Below are positions 37,630 to 50,800 of a stretch of DNA of 64,000 bases, one piece after another. Each line of letters starts with the position of its first letter. The stretch's first letter is position 1. The stretch comes from Pipra filicauda (taxonomy: Eukaryota > Chordata > Aves > Passeriformes > Pipridae), in the NCBI RefSeq assembly GCF_003945595.2, contig NW_024104423.1, forward strand, positions 682,001-746,000, in the 5' to 3' direction. Under the pieces are notes generated by a model. The model was not told the origin of the DNA. It ran no database searches and was given only the letters and a program-made list of their open reading frames with translations. Both the position numbers and the translations under genes were made by a program.

Positions 37630-38762
37630 GGTCTGGAAGGATACACTGGAAGGGCTGATGCAGCTGCCCAGATGGAGCTCTGGTGGGAACAGGCTTCCAC
37701 CCCAGTGCCAGCTGCAGGGCTGTGCCCTGCTCTTATGGCAGTACCTGACAGGAGCAGTCAGCGTCCCTGTGGGAGGTGTGCCCAGGTGGAGGAAGTCCTC
37801 TGCTTAGTGACAGAGCTTTGGGAGGAGGAGTATAGGTTGGTCCTTTGGTTGGAGCTTTGTATTGGTGCTGGTCCAGTTCAATATCTTTATTGATGAGGGG
37901 ACCAAGTACACTCTCAGTCAGTTTGGAGACACCACCAAGTTGAGCGGGAGTGTTGATCTGCTGAAGGGTAGGAAGGCACTGCAGAGGAGTCTGGACAGGC
38001 TGCATGAGGTTCAACAAAGGCCAAGTGCTGGGTCCTGCGCTTGGGTCACAACAATCCCATGCAAGGCTACAGGCTGGGGGCAGAGTGTCTGGAAAATTGC
38101 CAAGTGGAAAAGGACCTGGGGGTCAGGCTGCTTGACAGCCATCTGAACATGAGCCAGCGCTGTGCCCAGGTGACCAAGAATCCTGGCTTGTAACAGAAAT
38201 ATTGTGGCCAGCAAGACTAGAGAGGAGATGGTCCCCCTGTAGTCAGCACTTTTGAGGCCACATGTTCAATCCTGTATTCAGTTTTGGGCCACTCAATACA
38301 AGAAAAACAATGAGATGCTGAACCACGTCCAGAAAAGGGAAATGAAGCTGGCAAATAGTCTGGAGCACAAGTCTTATGAAGGAGTTGAAGATGTTTAGCC
38401 TGGAGAAAAGGAAGCTGAGGGGAGACATTATTGGTCTTTACAACTAAAAAGAAAGTTGAGAAGAAAGGTGAGAGTTGGTCTCTTCTCCCAAGTAACAAGT
38501 GACACAACCAGAGTAAATGGCCTCAAATTGTGCCAGGGGAGATTTAGTTTGGATAATAGGAAAAATTTCTTCACGGAAGGGGTTTTCAAGCATTGGAACA
38601 TGTTCCCAGCAAAGCAGCTGAGTCCCCAGTCCTGGAGGTATTTAAAAGATGTATAGACGCAGTTAGGGACATGATTTAGTGGTGGGGACCTGGCAGTGTT
38701 GGGTTAATAGTTGGACTCAATGATCTTTGCAAAACTAAATGATTCTATGGTTCTATGGTTAA
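37630..38762 (+). mobile_element. Internally deleted CR1 LINE joining ORF1-like 5' part to RT 3' half
   Basis: The 3' 900 bp is clear CR1. It has the RT block CCAGTTCAATATCTTTAT (37873-37890), the TTGAGCGGGAG region, ORF2 C-terminal blocks (frame 38456-38656: [20 protein letters not shown]) and a tail with GATTCTATGGTTCTATGG. The FADD site has decayed to FGDT (about 37921-37932). The 5' 220 bp is GC-rich and encodes a Cys-rich and Glu-rich piece ([20 protein letters not shown], within 37600-37893) that resembles the N-terminal ORF1 region of CR1. If so, most of ORF1, the endonuclease and the N-terminal half of RT are missing at a junction near 37845-37865. Multiple frameshifts make it inert. 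Assignment of the 5' piece is from memory of the family and less certain than the 3' part. Confidence 0.85.
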
Positions 38763-41700
38763 TTTCTGCAAATATAAGGAAACCCCAGAGAAAGTAAATG
38801 TAATTAAAAAAAATAGCCATACAGAGCTATACATATGACAGATGTTCAATATAAAAAACATTGAATTTAGAATTTAAGAGCTAAAAATTATTACTATTAT
38901 TGATTTTTTTCATGATTCCTGACAGCTAACCAATTACTTAGAAAAGACACACTACAAGCCCCCAATCTTACCATAGTATCATGTACAGTAAAGATTAGTA
39001 ATCGAAAATAAAAAACTCACCATGTTGTTGAAGGCTATAATGGTCAGGAAGTGGAGGATGAATAAATTCTTCTAGTAAAAGAATATCAGGATGTAGCAAT
39101 CATTTTCTGTTTTCTCAGATACTCAAGCTATTGACATCTCGACAAGAGATCAATTCTCTACCCAAACAGTCTCAAGGTACTAATTTGTCTAAACCTAAAA
39201 CAGATGTTCTCTCAAATAAGGTAATTTCTAAAACTATGTATGCCCTGTTATACTTGTTTCTGTCATGCTTTCCCCACAGCATGGGTTTCTTTGCTTATTG
39301 TTGCTCTAAGACACTAGCTCTTCTCATGACACTGAAAGAAATCTGACTTGTGTCAGCAAGTATCAAAGAATCAAAGTCAGATCAGAAATCTTGCTGCAGG
39401 ACAAAGTTCATTCTTGTTACAAATTTCCACTAAGAATGATCCTACAATGGTCCAATGATATCAGCATGGAGGTGCTGGTTTTAGAATCACAGCCTGCTTA
39501 TTTTCTTATTTTCTGTGAGTTAAAATAGCTGCATCACCTACAAAGTTGCTTAGATATATCCCTCTTATATGGGATTGCTTCTGATCTTAAATCTAAGAAG
39601 CTCTGAGTTCAAGTCGCATTTCAACCCAGCAGTGTTATATCTTTCTTGATGTCATACTGACTGCCTTCAGTCCTGCCTAGTATTATTTTGCTTTTGGACA
39701 GATTCCACATCGTGTATTAAAGAAAATATGTTTTGACCTAATCAGTCCATTTTGTACCTCCTGGAACAGTTATGTTGCCTCATTTCCTTGAGCACACTTT
39801 CTGAGTTACATTTTCAAATTGAATAGGTAGAAAGAAAAAATTACACTTATTTGTTATTTTTACTAAATGTTCAGGGAAACTAGTTATACATATATGCATA
39901 AACATGCACATAAAATGTAACGTAAAGAAAAATAATATAAAAGTTGCGTGACATTCGGTTGCAAGCATTTCTCAAACTCATTTGGCCAATAAAGAAGTGA
40001 ACTTAATTATTTTATCATAAAGCAGCATAACTCAATTTTTACTGTGTTAAAACCCCCCTAATTTTAACAAGGTCTACCCATCAGGAAGCAGTGCACCCTC
40101 CAGACCAGAGGGTATTTTCATGCAGTTCTCTGAAGCTAAAATCACAAGCGTCTTACAGGAAACCATGACACTTCTCTGAGGCACAGGAGCAAATTAGAGT
40201 ACGTAATTTGAATAGCTACATTGGAAAATTATTGATGTTAACAAGGACATATATTACTTTTTGGATGACTTAAATTACATTATTACTCACTCACTTATAG
40301 AAACCAAAAATCCCAAACTGCTAATGCTGCACTTTCCTCTTCTCAGTCACTAACATAAAACAATCCAATTTTTGGATGCTGAGCACCTTCAACTCAAGTA
40401 CCTGGCTGGAATACCTTGATCTTCAAAATGTAATGTATTTTACATTTGGCTTTCTTAAGTCTTCTTCCCTCATTGGGTATCACAATAGATGCTTTTTAGT
40501 TTGAACTTTGACAAGCTGCACAAAGAAGACTCACAGCAGTAGCTATCAGTAATCTGTCTAAAATACACGTTCCTTTTTCCCCATGTTGAACTTGACTGAT
40601 CACATGAAAGATCTCCATGATAAGGATGAGAAATGCAGCAATCTCATCAGCATAATTTGCATTCTGGTAATGATGTGTGTTTCGTAAAGATGATGAATAG
40701 GTTTTATATACTTATACAGCCCAAACAACCCAATATTATGACCCTGTTGTCATATTGATGTCTTAGATACAAAGATTTCTAATATATCTATGATATATCA
40801 ACCACTATATAAACACTTACTTATCTCTGTATTTTATATTAGACTCAATTCACTTTTACACAAATTATAACCATTCATACCTTGGATTTATAACATAAGC
40901 TGGTTTTCTTATCAACAAAAAGTAAGTTTAAAAAACTGACTCATAAGTTGTAATTCCAGTAAGTGATAATAAGGATAAGCAGACTACTCATTTTTCCACA
41001 TGAATTGTTTTCATATTGTTAAAAAAAACAAAGAGAAAAACAAAAAGCCTCAATATTCTAGGTTACTACTCTATACTTAAATAGTGTTTATCAGGCAGAA
41101 TTTGGATTTATAGAGCCTCATGAAACTCAGCTTTGTGAGTAAACAAAACTCAGGAAAGAATCCCTCTATAATTCAAGGAATATAGTGATCGTCGTTACTC
41201 AAAAGTGAGCTTTACTTTGCTCTCCATGACCATCCTATTTCAGATGGTATCTCTTAAAAGTAATGCTAGGAAATGGGCTTGGAAGTAGTACTTGTACTGA
41301 TAACAAATATGGTTTACAGACGTATTTTAGTGATGCAGATCCTAGGAAGTCAAGTGCAAAAAAGAAAGAAAATAGATCATGTCTAGAGTCAGGGCTGCAG
41401 TGCCCAGTGCCAACAAAATTACCGCTTGCACTGATGGATGACTGGGTGCTTAACATGTTGATATAGCCTCTAATTCATTGTAGCTCTCATAAAAGCAAAA
41501 TTGAGCCAGCCAGACATATTCATTTAAGATCAAAGTTTTCTTGGTGAGAAACAATGATCTGAAGTGAATTCTTTATATAGACAATATTATGGAAAACCAA
41601 GAAATGCTCAGTTAATATACCTATCTAGTAATATTTCAGCACCTCCTCTGGTCAACATACTTGGATCACAGAGCAGGTCCTGAAATATGACTGACCATTT

Positions 41701-41989
41701 CTGCTTTGGCAATCCAATCAGTTTCCGAAAGCCTAATAGACACAAAGCTGTTTCTTAGATCCCATATCCATGCCACCTCTGCACACAGGCCTGGTCTTTC
41801 AGTCTTTTCCCTACCAGCAGCAGAATGGAGTTGAAATAATATCCTACTGTAACATGAGTGAATTACAGTCATCTTCTTAAACAGATGGGCTGTAAGTACT
41901 TCAACAGCAATCTCGAGTAGCTCCTATTAGATCAGAACACTTTTTAGCTATTCTCACATACACATAAACAAACACACTGACTGTGAACA
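38763..41989. other. Unique AT-rich non-coding sequence
   Basis: No gene or known repeat recognised. Frames at 39131-39346, 39780-39968 (minus), 41235-41466 (both strands) and 41666-41872 (minus) are under 75 codons. Confidence 0.5.
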
Positions 41990-42560
41990 AAAGAGGCCAC
42001 TGGGACAATATAGTCTAACCTGCTGTGTAACATTACAGAAACTGTCTCATACTACTTCACAGTGCCTTCCATCAAGTCCCGATTGTGAATCAGAAACAGC
42101 ACACTCCTTTTAGCTCTGCTGCATTTCTAGAGGAACCCAAGAGATCTTGGAGAATTTAATGAGTGCATTTCAAGGATGTTTGAGCATCTAATTCCCTAAA
42201 TTGCTTCAGCAATCCTAGACTTAATTCCAAATGAAATCTTTTAAGTTACAAGAATCCACAACACTGCTTGGTAAATTGTTCCAATGTGTATTTACTTCTG
42301 TTCAAAAAGTATGTACTTTGCTTCCATATCTAGGTTTAACTTGTATGTACTGGATCTTTTCTGTCACACTCACGAGTTTCAGATGTTCAATATTTTGTTG
42401 CCTTCCACAGAGAGAAAAGTTTTGCAACTCTACTCTTTCCCCCAGTACTGAATCAAACCTGACATTATTTTTACGCCCATTTGAACCAATCTTGTGGCGT
42501 CTCCCAAAGTCTCTAATTTTCAACAACTTTTTCAAATGTGAGTACCTAATGAAGTATATG
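41990..42560 (-). mobile_element. Probable ancient CR1/L3-like LINE relic, minus strand
   Basis: The core at about 42230-42360 follows the order seen in old amniote CR1/L3-type 3' sequence read in antisense. It has AGAATCCACAACACTGCTTG, GGTAAATTGTTCCAATGTG, TATTTACTTCTGTTCAAAAA and then TATCTAGGTTTAACTTGTA. The outer parts (41990-42180 and 42400-42560) are weaker and could be unrelated. No tail repeat survives. A 125-codon plus-strand frame (42231-42608) across it is antisense to the element and probably accidental. Confidence 0.5.
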
Positions 42561-43537
42561 TCCTGGAGTGGCCATATTTGGAACAGAAAGGTGACCTGCT
42601 TATATTAGTATGCCCAAGTAGTGCCTGCCACCTGCAGAATCCTGTTACAGATGGTAATGTACCATGCTCTTAAAAACCTTTTCAGAATTTTGATTTATGA
42701 GATCACATTCCCATTTTATACACCTTTATTCTTATACTGCCTAATAATTAACCATAATATTTGCTTAGATTTATGTCAATCCAGGACATGCAAAATGCTA
42801 CTTTACATACATACTCACCCCAAACATTTATGCAATTCACACTCCTCAGTATTTATCACTTCACTTATTTCTGAACTATTTCCAGATTTTACTTTTGATG
42901 ATTTTATATTTTCTTTCATTCCTTGAAATTGCCCTGATTTTCAGGATTTACAAGATCTGAATTTTAGTTGTTTGAAGAACTTCCTAGACAGCTCATAAAA
43001 CCTAGGTGTGAATTATTTCACTGTGCTGATTTTGTAACACTGAAATATTTCTTCTCATTTGCAAAATAAAAACACTACAATGAAATTTCTAGCCTACTTA
43101 AATTTCATCAATGTGATCAGATAAATTCATGCTTAAAGAGCGATGGCAATTCAGAAACCTTCAATAATATGTAGGGTTATACATTTTGTTCTTGATGAAT
43201 TATACTTTGTTAAACCAGTTTCCTTGGGTTTTTTTCCCTTGGTCTTGAGAACATGATCACTGCATCCAAACATGGTTGTGGTCTCTCTTGAGCATACAAG
43301 TTCTGAGTACTAGAATTCTGTGCCATGTCCCTGCTGTGATCCCCTACTATAGTGCCTTTTCCCCAAATCAATAGACAGTTTTTTAAACTGTATCTGCAGC
43401 ATGCAGACTGTAGTTAAAAGAGCTGGCAGGAAAGGGCAACAAAACAAAAGGTAAGTAGAAACTATACAATAGAAATAAAACAGATTGCAGCAAAAAATAA
43501 TAACCATATGGTAGAGTTTAATATAAAATAAAGTTTT
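42561..43537. other. Unique AT-rich non-coding sequence
   Basis: A plus-strand frame at 42621-42926 (101 codons) is hydrophobic and AT-driven, with no domain. No repeat recognised. Confidence 0.5.
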
Positions 43538-43734
43538 CAGAAGACTATAATTTTGAATTACCCAATGAATTGAAAGCGGTTACTAACGTACCTCGGCCAG
43601 ACTTTCACTACTCAGTAAGGACAAATTTTTTTTTTTATTTTGCACAGTTCCAGTTCCATCTCTGCAAAACTGGACTCAGAGGATTATCTGAATCATATTT
43701 TTTTATTATGTTACTGCTGTAGTTGTTATAATAA
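43538..43734. repeat. Unclassified interspersed repeat, copy B
   Basis: Second copy of the repeat at 36455-36657, in the same orientation. TTACTAACGTACC is at 43580-43592, followed by AGACTTTCACTA, ATTTTGCACAG, GATTATCTGAATCA and TTGTTATAATA. A T-run at 43627-43637 replaces the less regular T-rich part of copy A. Flanks beyond the edges do not match, so this is not a larger segmental duplication. Confidence 0.8.
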
Positions 43735-45385
43735 TATAAAAACATAAAGGAAGATCATTTAAGGACAGATGTGATTTCTATACTCTTTCTGAATATCAAA
43801 AGGATAAAAAATCAGGATAAAAGTGCAGTTGGTGATTCCATTAAGCCATCAGGAGATGGTGAGATATTTATCATTATGCCTATGTCTGCTTATGATGTGC
43901 AGTGGAAACCAATGAAAGGCATCTCTCCTGCATCAGCAGCCTAAAATCAGTGTCATTCCTTAGATTGGTTTGTTTCTAAGATAGGTGAATTATTTCAGGG
44001 ATATGATTTTATACCATGGGAGTAAATTGCATTTCCCACTGTGCTCAACTTGAATTTTTTTACTGGAAGAGAATTATGGGAATACAAGAAATATTCCATT
44101 TCTCAGAGTTAATGGTGTTACTACTTTTTGACCCACCATGCAAATTTCTTACAGGCATTCACTTCCAGTAGTGTGCACTTACAAAAATAGCCATGCTGAG
44201 TGAATTCCAAGGCTCATTGAGCCACTGCCACAAACCACAGTGAAAATATATACCTAAAGAAAAGTATATAAAAGCATAAAAAGGTAGAATAATTCTGGTA
44301 TTTCCTGAGCTAGGGATGACCTCTTCTGAAAGCCCTTACAAGAATGTTATCTATCTCTAGTACAGTGTCCCTTTCCTCAGGGATGTAAGTCAACAGTCAT
44401 GCACTCACATGCAGGTCTATTTTGGCTGTGATTCCCACCATAAGAAAAAAAGTCACAAAGACAGGTATTTTAAAATTAAAGGATCCTTTAGTATTCCATA
44501 GGATTAATAGGAAGAAGAGGTGTAACAAATAAAAAAGGACTAGATGCCTAAGTATTTAGCCTCACTTCTTCACCTGTCTTCTACAATCTCAACAAGGCAA
44601 TGGGAGGTGGGCTCAGAATCAGGCAATGCTGCCTTGAAGGTACTTTATCTCTTTTTTCCCAAGCCTGTTCATTTGAGTTTACCAACCTTTTTACTTTGTT
44701 AAATACTGTAAAACAAATAAAAAATTAAATATTTAAAATAAAAAGCAATGATTTAAAAATAAACAAAAGATTTTGTTTGGTACCTTATTGTTTAAATAAA
44801 AGTATAAATAGGCACATTTTTTAATTATGCTGTTTAAATCCTGCAGGTGTAATGTAGTCATGCTTTAAAGACAGTGTAAAACAATAATTGATCTGAAGGC
44901 TTCAAAAAAAGGGTCAGTCTAGACGACATAGAAAGAAGGACCACATCTTCATCTAGAATTCAGTCTGTACATATCTGGATGACACCAACTGTCAAAAAGC
45001 AGGAGATCAAAGGTCCATTTCTGAAATAAATTTTGATACAAAAATGACTATAGCTGTGAGGAATTGTCTTCTATTTCTGCTAGGTGTGATGAAGTGAAAT
45101 TTTTTTACAGACTGACACATTAAAAAAGTCTGCCTATGGTCTTAGCTATATCAAATATCAACCCTTCTATTTATTTTTCTTTTTTTCCCCCACTTACATA
45201 TATAATTCAGGTAAGCAAATCCCTCACGATTGTTTATTACTCAAAGATAAAACTCCATAGTTTCTAGTTGTTAATGATTGTTTCTTTACTTATAGTAGTA
45301 ATGAAACTTTTGATCTAATATTTGACTCTGTTATCTCAGCACCTCTTCTTCTGAAGTTTTTGATCTTTTCTCCACCTATGCACTA
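43735..45385. other. Unique AT-rich non-coding sequence
   Basis: No gene or repeat recognised. Confidence 0.55.
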
Positions 45386-45452
45386 GGTGTTGGAACTAGA
45401 TGATCTTCAAGGTCTCTTCCAACCCAAGCCATTCTGTGGTTCCATGATTCTG
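45386..45452 (+). mobile_element. CR1 LINE 3' terminal fragment, plus strand
   Basis: A 67-bp remnant with GTTGGAACTAGATGATCTTC, AAGGTCTCTTCCAACCCAAG and an eroded ATTCTGTGGTTCCATGATTC tail. This is the last part of CR1 only. Confidence 0.88.
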
Positions 45453-46458
45453 TAACTTTGTATTTTCCCTTATTACTACACAGATGTTATGAAATTATTG
45501 TTGTCACTACAGCACTCAAACCTAAGAAGTGTCCAAGACATTGCAGTATAGAGCTCATCCCAAAACGTTATGGATATTCCTTGGACTTCCAAATTGCCAT
45601 GGATACCAAAAAGCTTAAAAGAGTTATTCCTGTCTTTTATTTTGATATTTGCTTTTCCCATAAGTTGAGAAGGAAGTAGGTATGTATGAAATGTATTTTC
45701 ATTTGAAATGTCCTATTTTATTTAATAGAGAGACAAATCATCTGTCTATCTCACAGTCAGTTTAGTTTCTTTCCTCTGATTCATGGGCTTTGTAAAACTG
45801 ACCATGGAATTATTATTCAAGCTGTAATAAAAACTCTTGTCTAAATTTTTCTTTAAAATAACACAAGCAAGTCATGATCATTTTTTTCAATTAGTACTTG
45901 AAATCTGTTTTTTTCTTTATATTTGATATCAGTACCTTTGCCTCATCCAAGCTTTTGTGCCTTCTCAGTGTACTTTACCTGAGGCAATATTTCTAATTTT
46001 TCTCATTACAGTTGTTACTTTCACACCAGGATTACTAGTAAAATACCTTATGCTTTCCCTTGTACTGCATCAAAGATCATCATGTCTTTTAACTGGTAAT
46101 TTGTTCTCTATGTCTTGTGTCCTTTTCCCCTAAGGAACAATATTTTGAAGGGCCCGAGACTGCTGCATAATTAGATCAAGTAAAGCATCCTCTATCCTGT
46201 CTCTCAATAAGACAAGAAGGCCTTAAGGTTTAAATTACTTCCATACATTCTCATTGTAGAAGATTAATTATATTTCTTTTGTTTAATCTCATTAAAGTTC
46301 AATTTCATCCGCACCCCTAACATATTTCATATAGATTCTCCTTATCTGACTTTTTCAAAGCCTAGTCATCTCCTCCCTGATGATAAACATATCTTGATTT
46401 AATAGCATATTTAAGTTCTTTCTGCATCTCCCTTGAACAAAAGAGTAACATTATATTC
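45453..46458. other. Unique sequence, possibly holding old LINE-like pieces
   Basis: No gene recognised. CCTCTATCCTGTCTC near 46190 faintly resembles a piece of old CR1-type sequence but is too short to call. Confidence 0.4.
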
Positions 46459-46521
46459 ACAGAATCACAGATTATTCTGACTTGGGAGTGACTCGCAAAG
46501 ATCATCGAGTCCAACTCGATA
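46459..46521 (-). mobile_element. CR1 LINE 3' terminal fragment, minus strand
   Basis: Starts CACAGAATCACAG (eroded reverse-complement tail) and continues to AAGATCATCGAGTCCAACTC, the antisense of the CR1 terminal block. Only about 60 bp remain. Confidence 0.8.
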
Positions 46522-47824
46522 TTGACAATATATTTCTTATGAAAATAAATGGATCACACCCTGTTCTTTCTGATAAATGTATCTCTGATCAAAATACCTT
46601 CTTCAATGCCATAATGTTTTCTTTTGTATTCCTTTGTTAAGAGATTTCTTATGCCCCTACCTTGCATCTGTTTGCCCTAAGCAAAAAGTTAACCTTTATA
46701 AAAGGGCAATAAATTGACAGCAAGCTTCACAGAAACTGGTGTTTCTTCTGAAAAGGATCTATATCCTCAAGAGAGTTCTTAGTTTTGGTCATTTTGTCCG
46801 TTCAGATTATTCTAACATGAATGGGTTTTTTTTTGTGTAGTTCTAACAGTGTATTTACAACAAAAAAATCACTTCCTTCTACATTTTCCAATACAATCTT
46901 CTGTATTGAAAAAGTCCCATTACACATCTTCTCCCAACACTCAGGTAAAAAAATGTTTATTCCAAGACATGATACCTTTGCTTCTTGTTGATATAAGAGG
47001 AGTATGTGTGTCTGTACATATCTACAAATACCTATCTAAAATATTAAATACCATATCTAAAACTAGGTGGATCAGCTAAATAGGTGGACTCTACAAAACA
47101 TCATAAGAAGAATCAAATTTAATCATATAACTAATCACAAGGTTACTTCTAAGTCATTAAAAAAGGAAAACATCTATATTGAGGTGAACTTCAAGTAAAA
47201 GTATAGGCAAAAAATGGTACATGACATTGCTGGAAAACAACTGTCATGATACATCTGAACTGACAACATGCATTTTGGCATTTCCTAATTTTTGCAGAGG
47301 TGACTGCACAGCAGTAATGATGTTCTTACTGCATCATTCTTTACTTCCTTGACCCTTCAAAAAGACACATGCCCAAATTCAGGAGCATAGGTACAAAAGC
47401 CAAAACTGAGCACAGCCGCAAGAAACTTAACTCTGGGAATGCTGCAGGTATCCATTTTACCCAAAACACTAGGAAGTGAGGGGATAGGGTTTATTTTTTG
47501 TCTGTATCACAATACATAATAATTGATATAAATATATATAAGTAATAATGTATTACTGAGAAAAACAAATTCCTAAGTTAAAAATCCAACTTCTACTTGG
47601 GAAAAAATCACACCACTGCAAACATTATGTCATCATTTCAATAAAGTTTTAGACTTTTATAGAAGGCCAATCTGAGGTAAAGGTAGCTGAATTGTTCTAA
47701 TTATTTCACATTATCAGAAAATGAACACCAGTTCCAAGTCCTATTCTGCAAAGAAAATGTATCACTTTTTCTAGTGATACATAGAAATATATACTTCTAA
47801 TATATAAATACATGCATGTATACT
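46522..47824. other. Unique AT-rich non-coding sequence
   Basis: No gene or repeat recognised. Confidence 0.55.
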
Positions 47825-47886
47825 GCATATATAACATGCAGAATCATATATAACATGTAGAATCATATATACATATATATATATAA
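47825..47886. repeat. AT-rich tandem repeat with 19-bp unit
   Basis: The unit CATATATAACATGCAGAAT (second copy has GTAG for GCAG) occurs twice in a row and starts a third time, then runs into a (TA)n stretch. Just upstream ATACATGCATGTAT (47809-47822) is self-complementary. Confidence 0.85.
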
Positions 47887-50800
47887 AGTATAATGAGTCA
47901 CCATGGATACAATTTTATGGTTATGAAAATGTTGCAGCACACTGCTATTTTCTCCTCTTAAGGTAAGTTTACTAAAATACAAAGCAATTGTTATTGTTGG
48001 ATAATTAGATAACATTCTAATTGTAAGAAATTATAAAGTGGGGTATCCATTGAATTTTTTTCCATGTAAATGGAAAACAATGAAAAAAAGATCACTCTGG
48101 AGTGATACAAAGAGTATTCCTTAGATGTAAAACATTTAATTAAGTATCTTAAACTCATGCTCCACACAGGGAAATTTAAAAACTGAAGCACAGTATCATA
48201 CCTAACATAATATACCCATAGCCAAATATATGATTTATTTAACATTACAGTTAAATTCCTTCTAGCTAAACTGTAAAGAGTCATGTCATAGTTCCAAGAG
48301 TTACTCTTAAAATCGTATCAAATCATGAGCAGAATGACAAGCCTTTTAAAAAGACATACAAATTAAAAAAACCCTCCCTGTTTCTAGTGTATATATCTTG
48401 AGTCTGCCATGTGGTAATAAGGAAACAGGGCGTGGAATTGATTTTAATTTGTTTTGATATGATTAGCTTTGGGAAATGCCAATAGTTCACTATATGTAGA
48501 TGTTTCACTGCTATTCCAGTTGTGTCCAGGAAACTAGAGGTCAGCTTATCTTCAGTATGTCTACCAGTTCAGCTCTTAATGTAAAGAAGAAACCAGACCA
48601 AACAGAAAAAAAAGCAAATAAAAATAGCTGTGGAAACTGCGGAAAAGGAAGTTCTTTCCTTACCAGAGCTTCTCCAGGTCCTTTCAATGTTGCTTCAAAG
48701 ATGATTGTCTTCGATACTTCATTTTTGGCTCTGATCTATCCCTTTTCTTATACTCCTCTAGGTCAAATCAATCCTTTCCTCTTATATTCCCTACACTCTC
48801 TCCACAGGTATGGTACAGCTAGCTCTGTGGGGCTCTACTCAACATTTAACTTTATATGCTACATTTTTATGTTCATGTTAGACTTGTGAAAATCATTCAC
48901 CATAACATTCAAAGACACCTGATATTAACACTGTCCTTGGCTGGCATAACTAGGTAAGTACAAAGATGAGTTATCGTATATATATAATTTTCTAGGCTAC
49001 CTTCATTTCCATTAAAGCAGTTCAAAATTTGCAATCATTTGCCTCCCTGCCTTTGCAGGAAGCAAATCTGGAGAAAAAAGAATAAAAGTGATGCAGAGAC
49101 AGATCAAGGAGAATGATCAGAGAATAAGAAGAAAGGACTCACCTCCTTTAGTCAGTTTTCCATTTTAGTTTGTTTCAACAGTTAAAGAAGGAAGAGATTT
49201 TTCACACACTCTTTAATTCGGATGTCAGTTCCAATATTTGATGCTCGGCTGTTCTGAAACACAATCAAAGTGTAGCAGTTAAAACTACTAGCCTGAAACA
49301 AGATAAAATTATTAACATGGCAAGGACCTATGTATTCATTAAAAATCACAGCAATATTGAGAGGTTCTATATCAATGTTCCATGGCAAGATTTTCACATG
49401 GTACCACACTCCCCTTCTTGCAAGGAAAAAGCACAAAAAAAGAGATTGTAAAATGTTGCATTTGTGGTGCCACCTCAAATGTTTTACTCTTTCCACACAA
49501 TGCTGAAGAGTTTGTCTGTTCTTTTACATAAAGATGCAAGGCCTAGGGATTGCTCAGTAAATCTCTGCAAGCTCACCTCTCCCCCATTCTCACCCTTCTA
49601 CAACCTTTTCTCACACTACATAAGTACCATAGAGTCCTTCTGCTTCTGTCTGGAAAAGCAGAGGAGAATGGTGAGAAAACTTGAACAACTACCCAGCTAT
49701 ATAAACAGTGCTTCCCCACCAGCATTTGATGGGTAGTGGACAAAACTGCAATGGCAAGTCACTGCACATTAAAATATATGAATTTTAAAAATTATATAAA
49801 CTGAAAATACTTATTTCCAAGCCATTTTCTCTCTCTTGTAAGGAAAATGATATATATGTTTTCCCCTTTTATTTCTCCAGTACTACTTACTCAGACTAAC
49901 AGAAATAAATGGCTTTCCTCTGTGTTCTATATTTGTGCTATATGAGTCATCGCACTATTTCAAGTTTTGTTTCTCATCACCTAAAGGTCTAGCCCATTTT
50001 ATTCAGTCTTTTTTTTAATGTGAACAATTGGTAAGTACGAGCCGGAATAAGCATGAATATTTTGTCTTGTAAATGCAGTTATCACAAATCGAACTTTTAT
50101 TTTAAAGCATATTAAAGGAGAAAAAAAATGTGGCTAAGGGTGTTTTGATACTAGTCTTGGACTATACTGAAGATTTATCAATACAATAGCTTGTTTGATA
50201 TGTTCCTAAGTTATTTTAATCTCCTGATGCTCATTCAAAGAAATACCTTTACACATCACAGTTAACTATTGGGGATCAGTTGTCATAAAAAACAAGTAAA
50301 AATTTTGAGAGCAAAAATAACCTGCAAATATTACAAACTCATGCTTACAAAACTCCAGTCAGAGTCTGATGTCCCACTTCCCATTGGCTAGAAAACTTCC
50401 TTAAATGAATTCCTTTGGAAGTGGGATGCACATCTTAGTAAAAAGCTTTGGGTTGAAATTGTTCCAAGAAACTGCTAAGAGGACAGGAACTGCCTTTATA
50501 TGCAGAAGGTGGTTATTTCTGGGAATTCTTTAACCTCTAAAGCACCTGGGGCTTTACAGCAGTGAAAGAGATGAAGGCTGCAGCCTCCCCTTTGTTACTG
50601 TCTTTATATTTACTATGAGTCCTGTTTCCAAGATGAACTAAATTTTGACACTGGTTCAGAGTCTCTGGAATTAATGTTAGGATAGAAACACATTCCACCA
50701 GTACTCCAATGACAGCACTTTGTAGAGTTACTTTGTGTAGAGTTAGCTTGGAGGGCCTGCCTCTCCCCTGAGGTATATAACTATCTTTAGTGTATTTCTT

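Noticed and set aside
42231..42608. 125-codon plus-strand open frame
   Set aside because: It overlaps the probable old LINE relic in antisense and has no domain.
47825..47886. Possible CRISPR-like or regulatory repeat array
   Set aside because: Units are adjacent without spacers and AT-rich; it is an ordinary tandem duplication.
48500..48889. 129-codon open frame with a CGNCGKG patch
   Set aside because: The two Cys are not followed by a second pair, the rest is Ser/Phe-rich and random-looking, and no splice or promoter context is visible.
50372..50426. 10-bp inverted repeat with 35-nt loop as a possible microRNA precursor
   Set aside because: The stem is too short and the loop side does not extend pairing.
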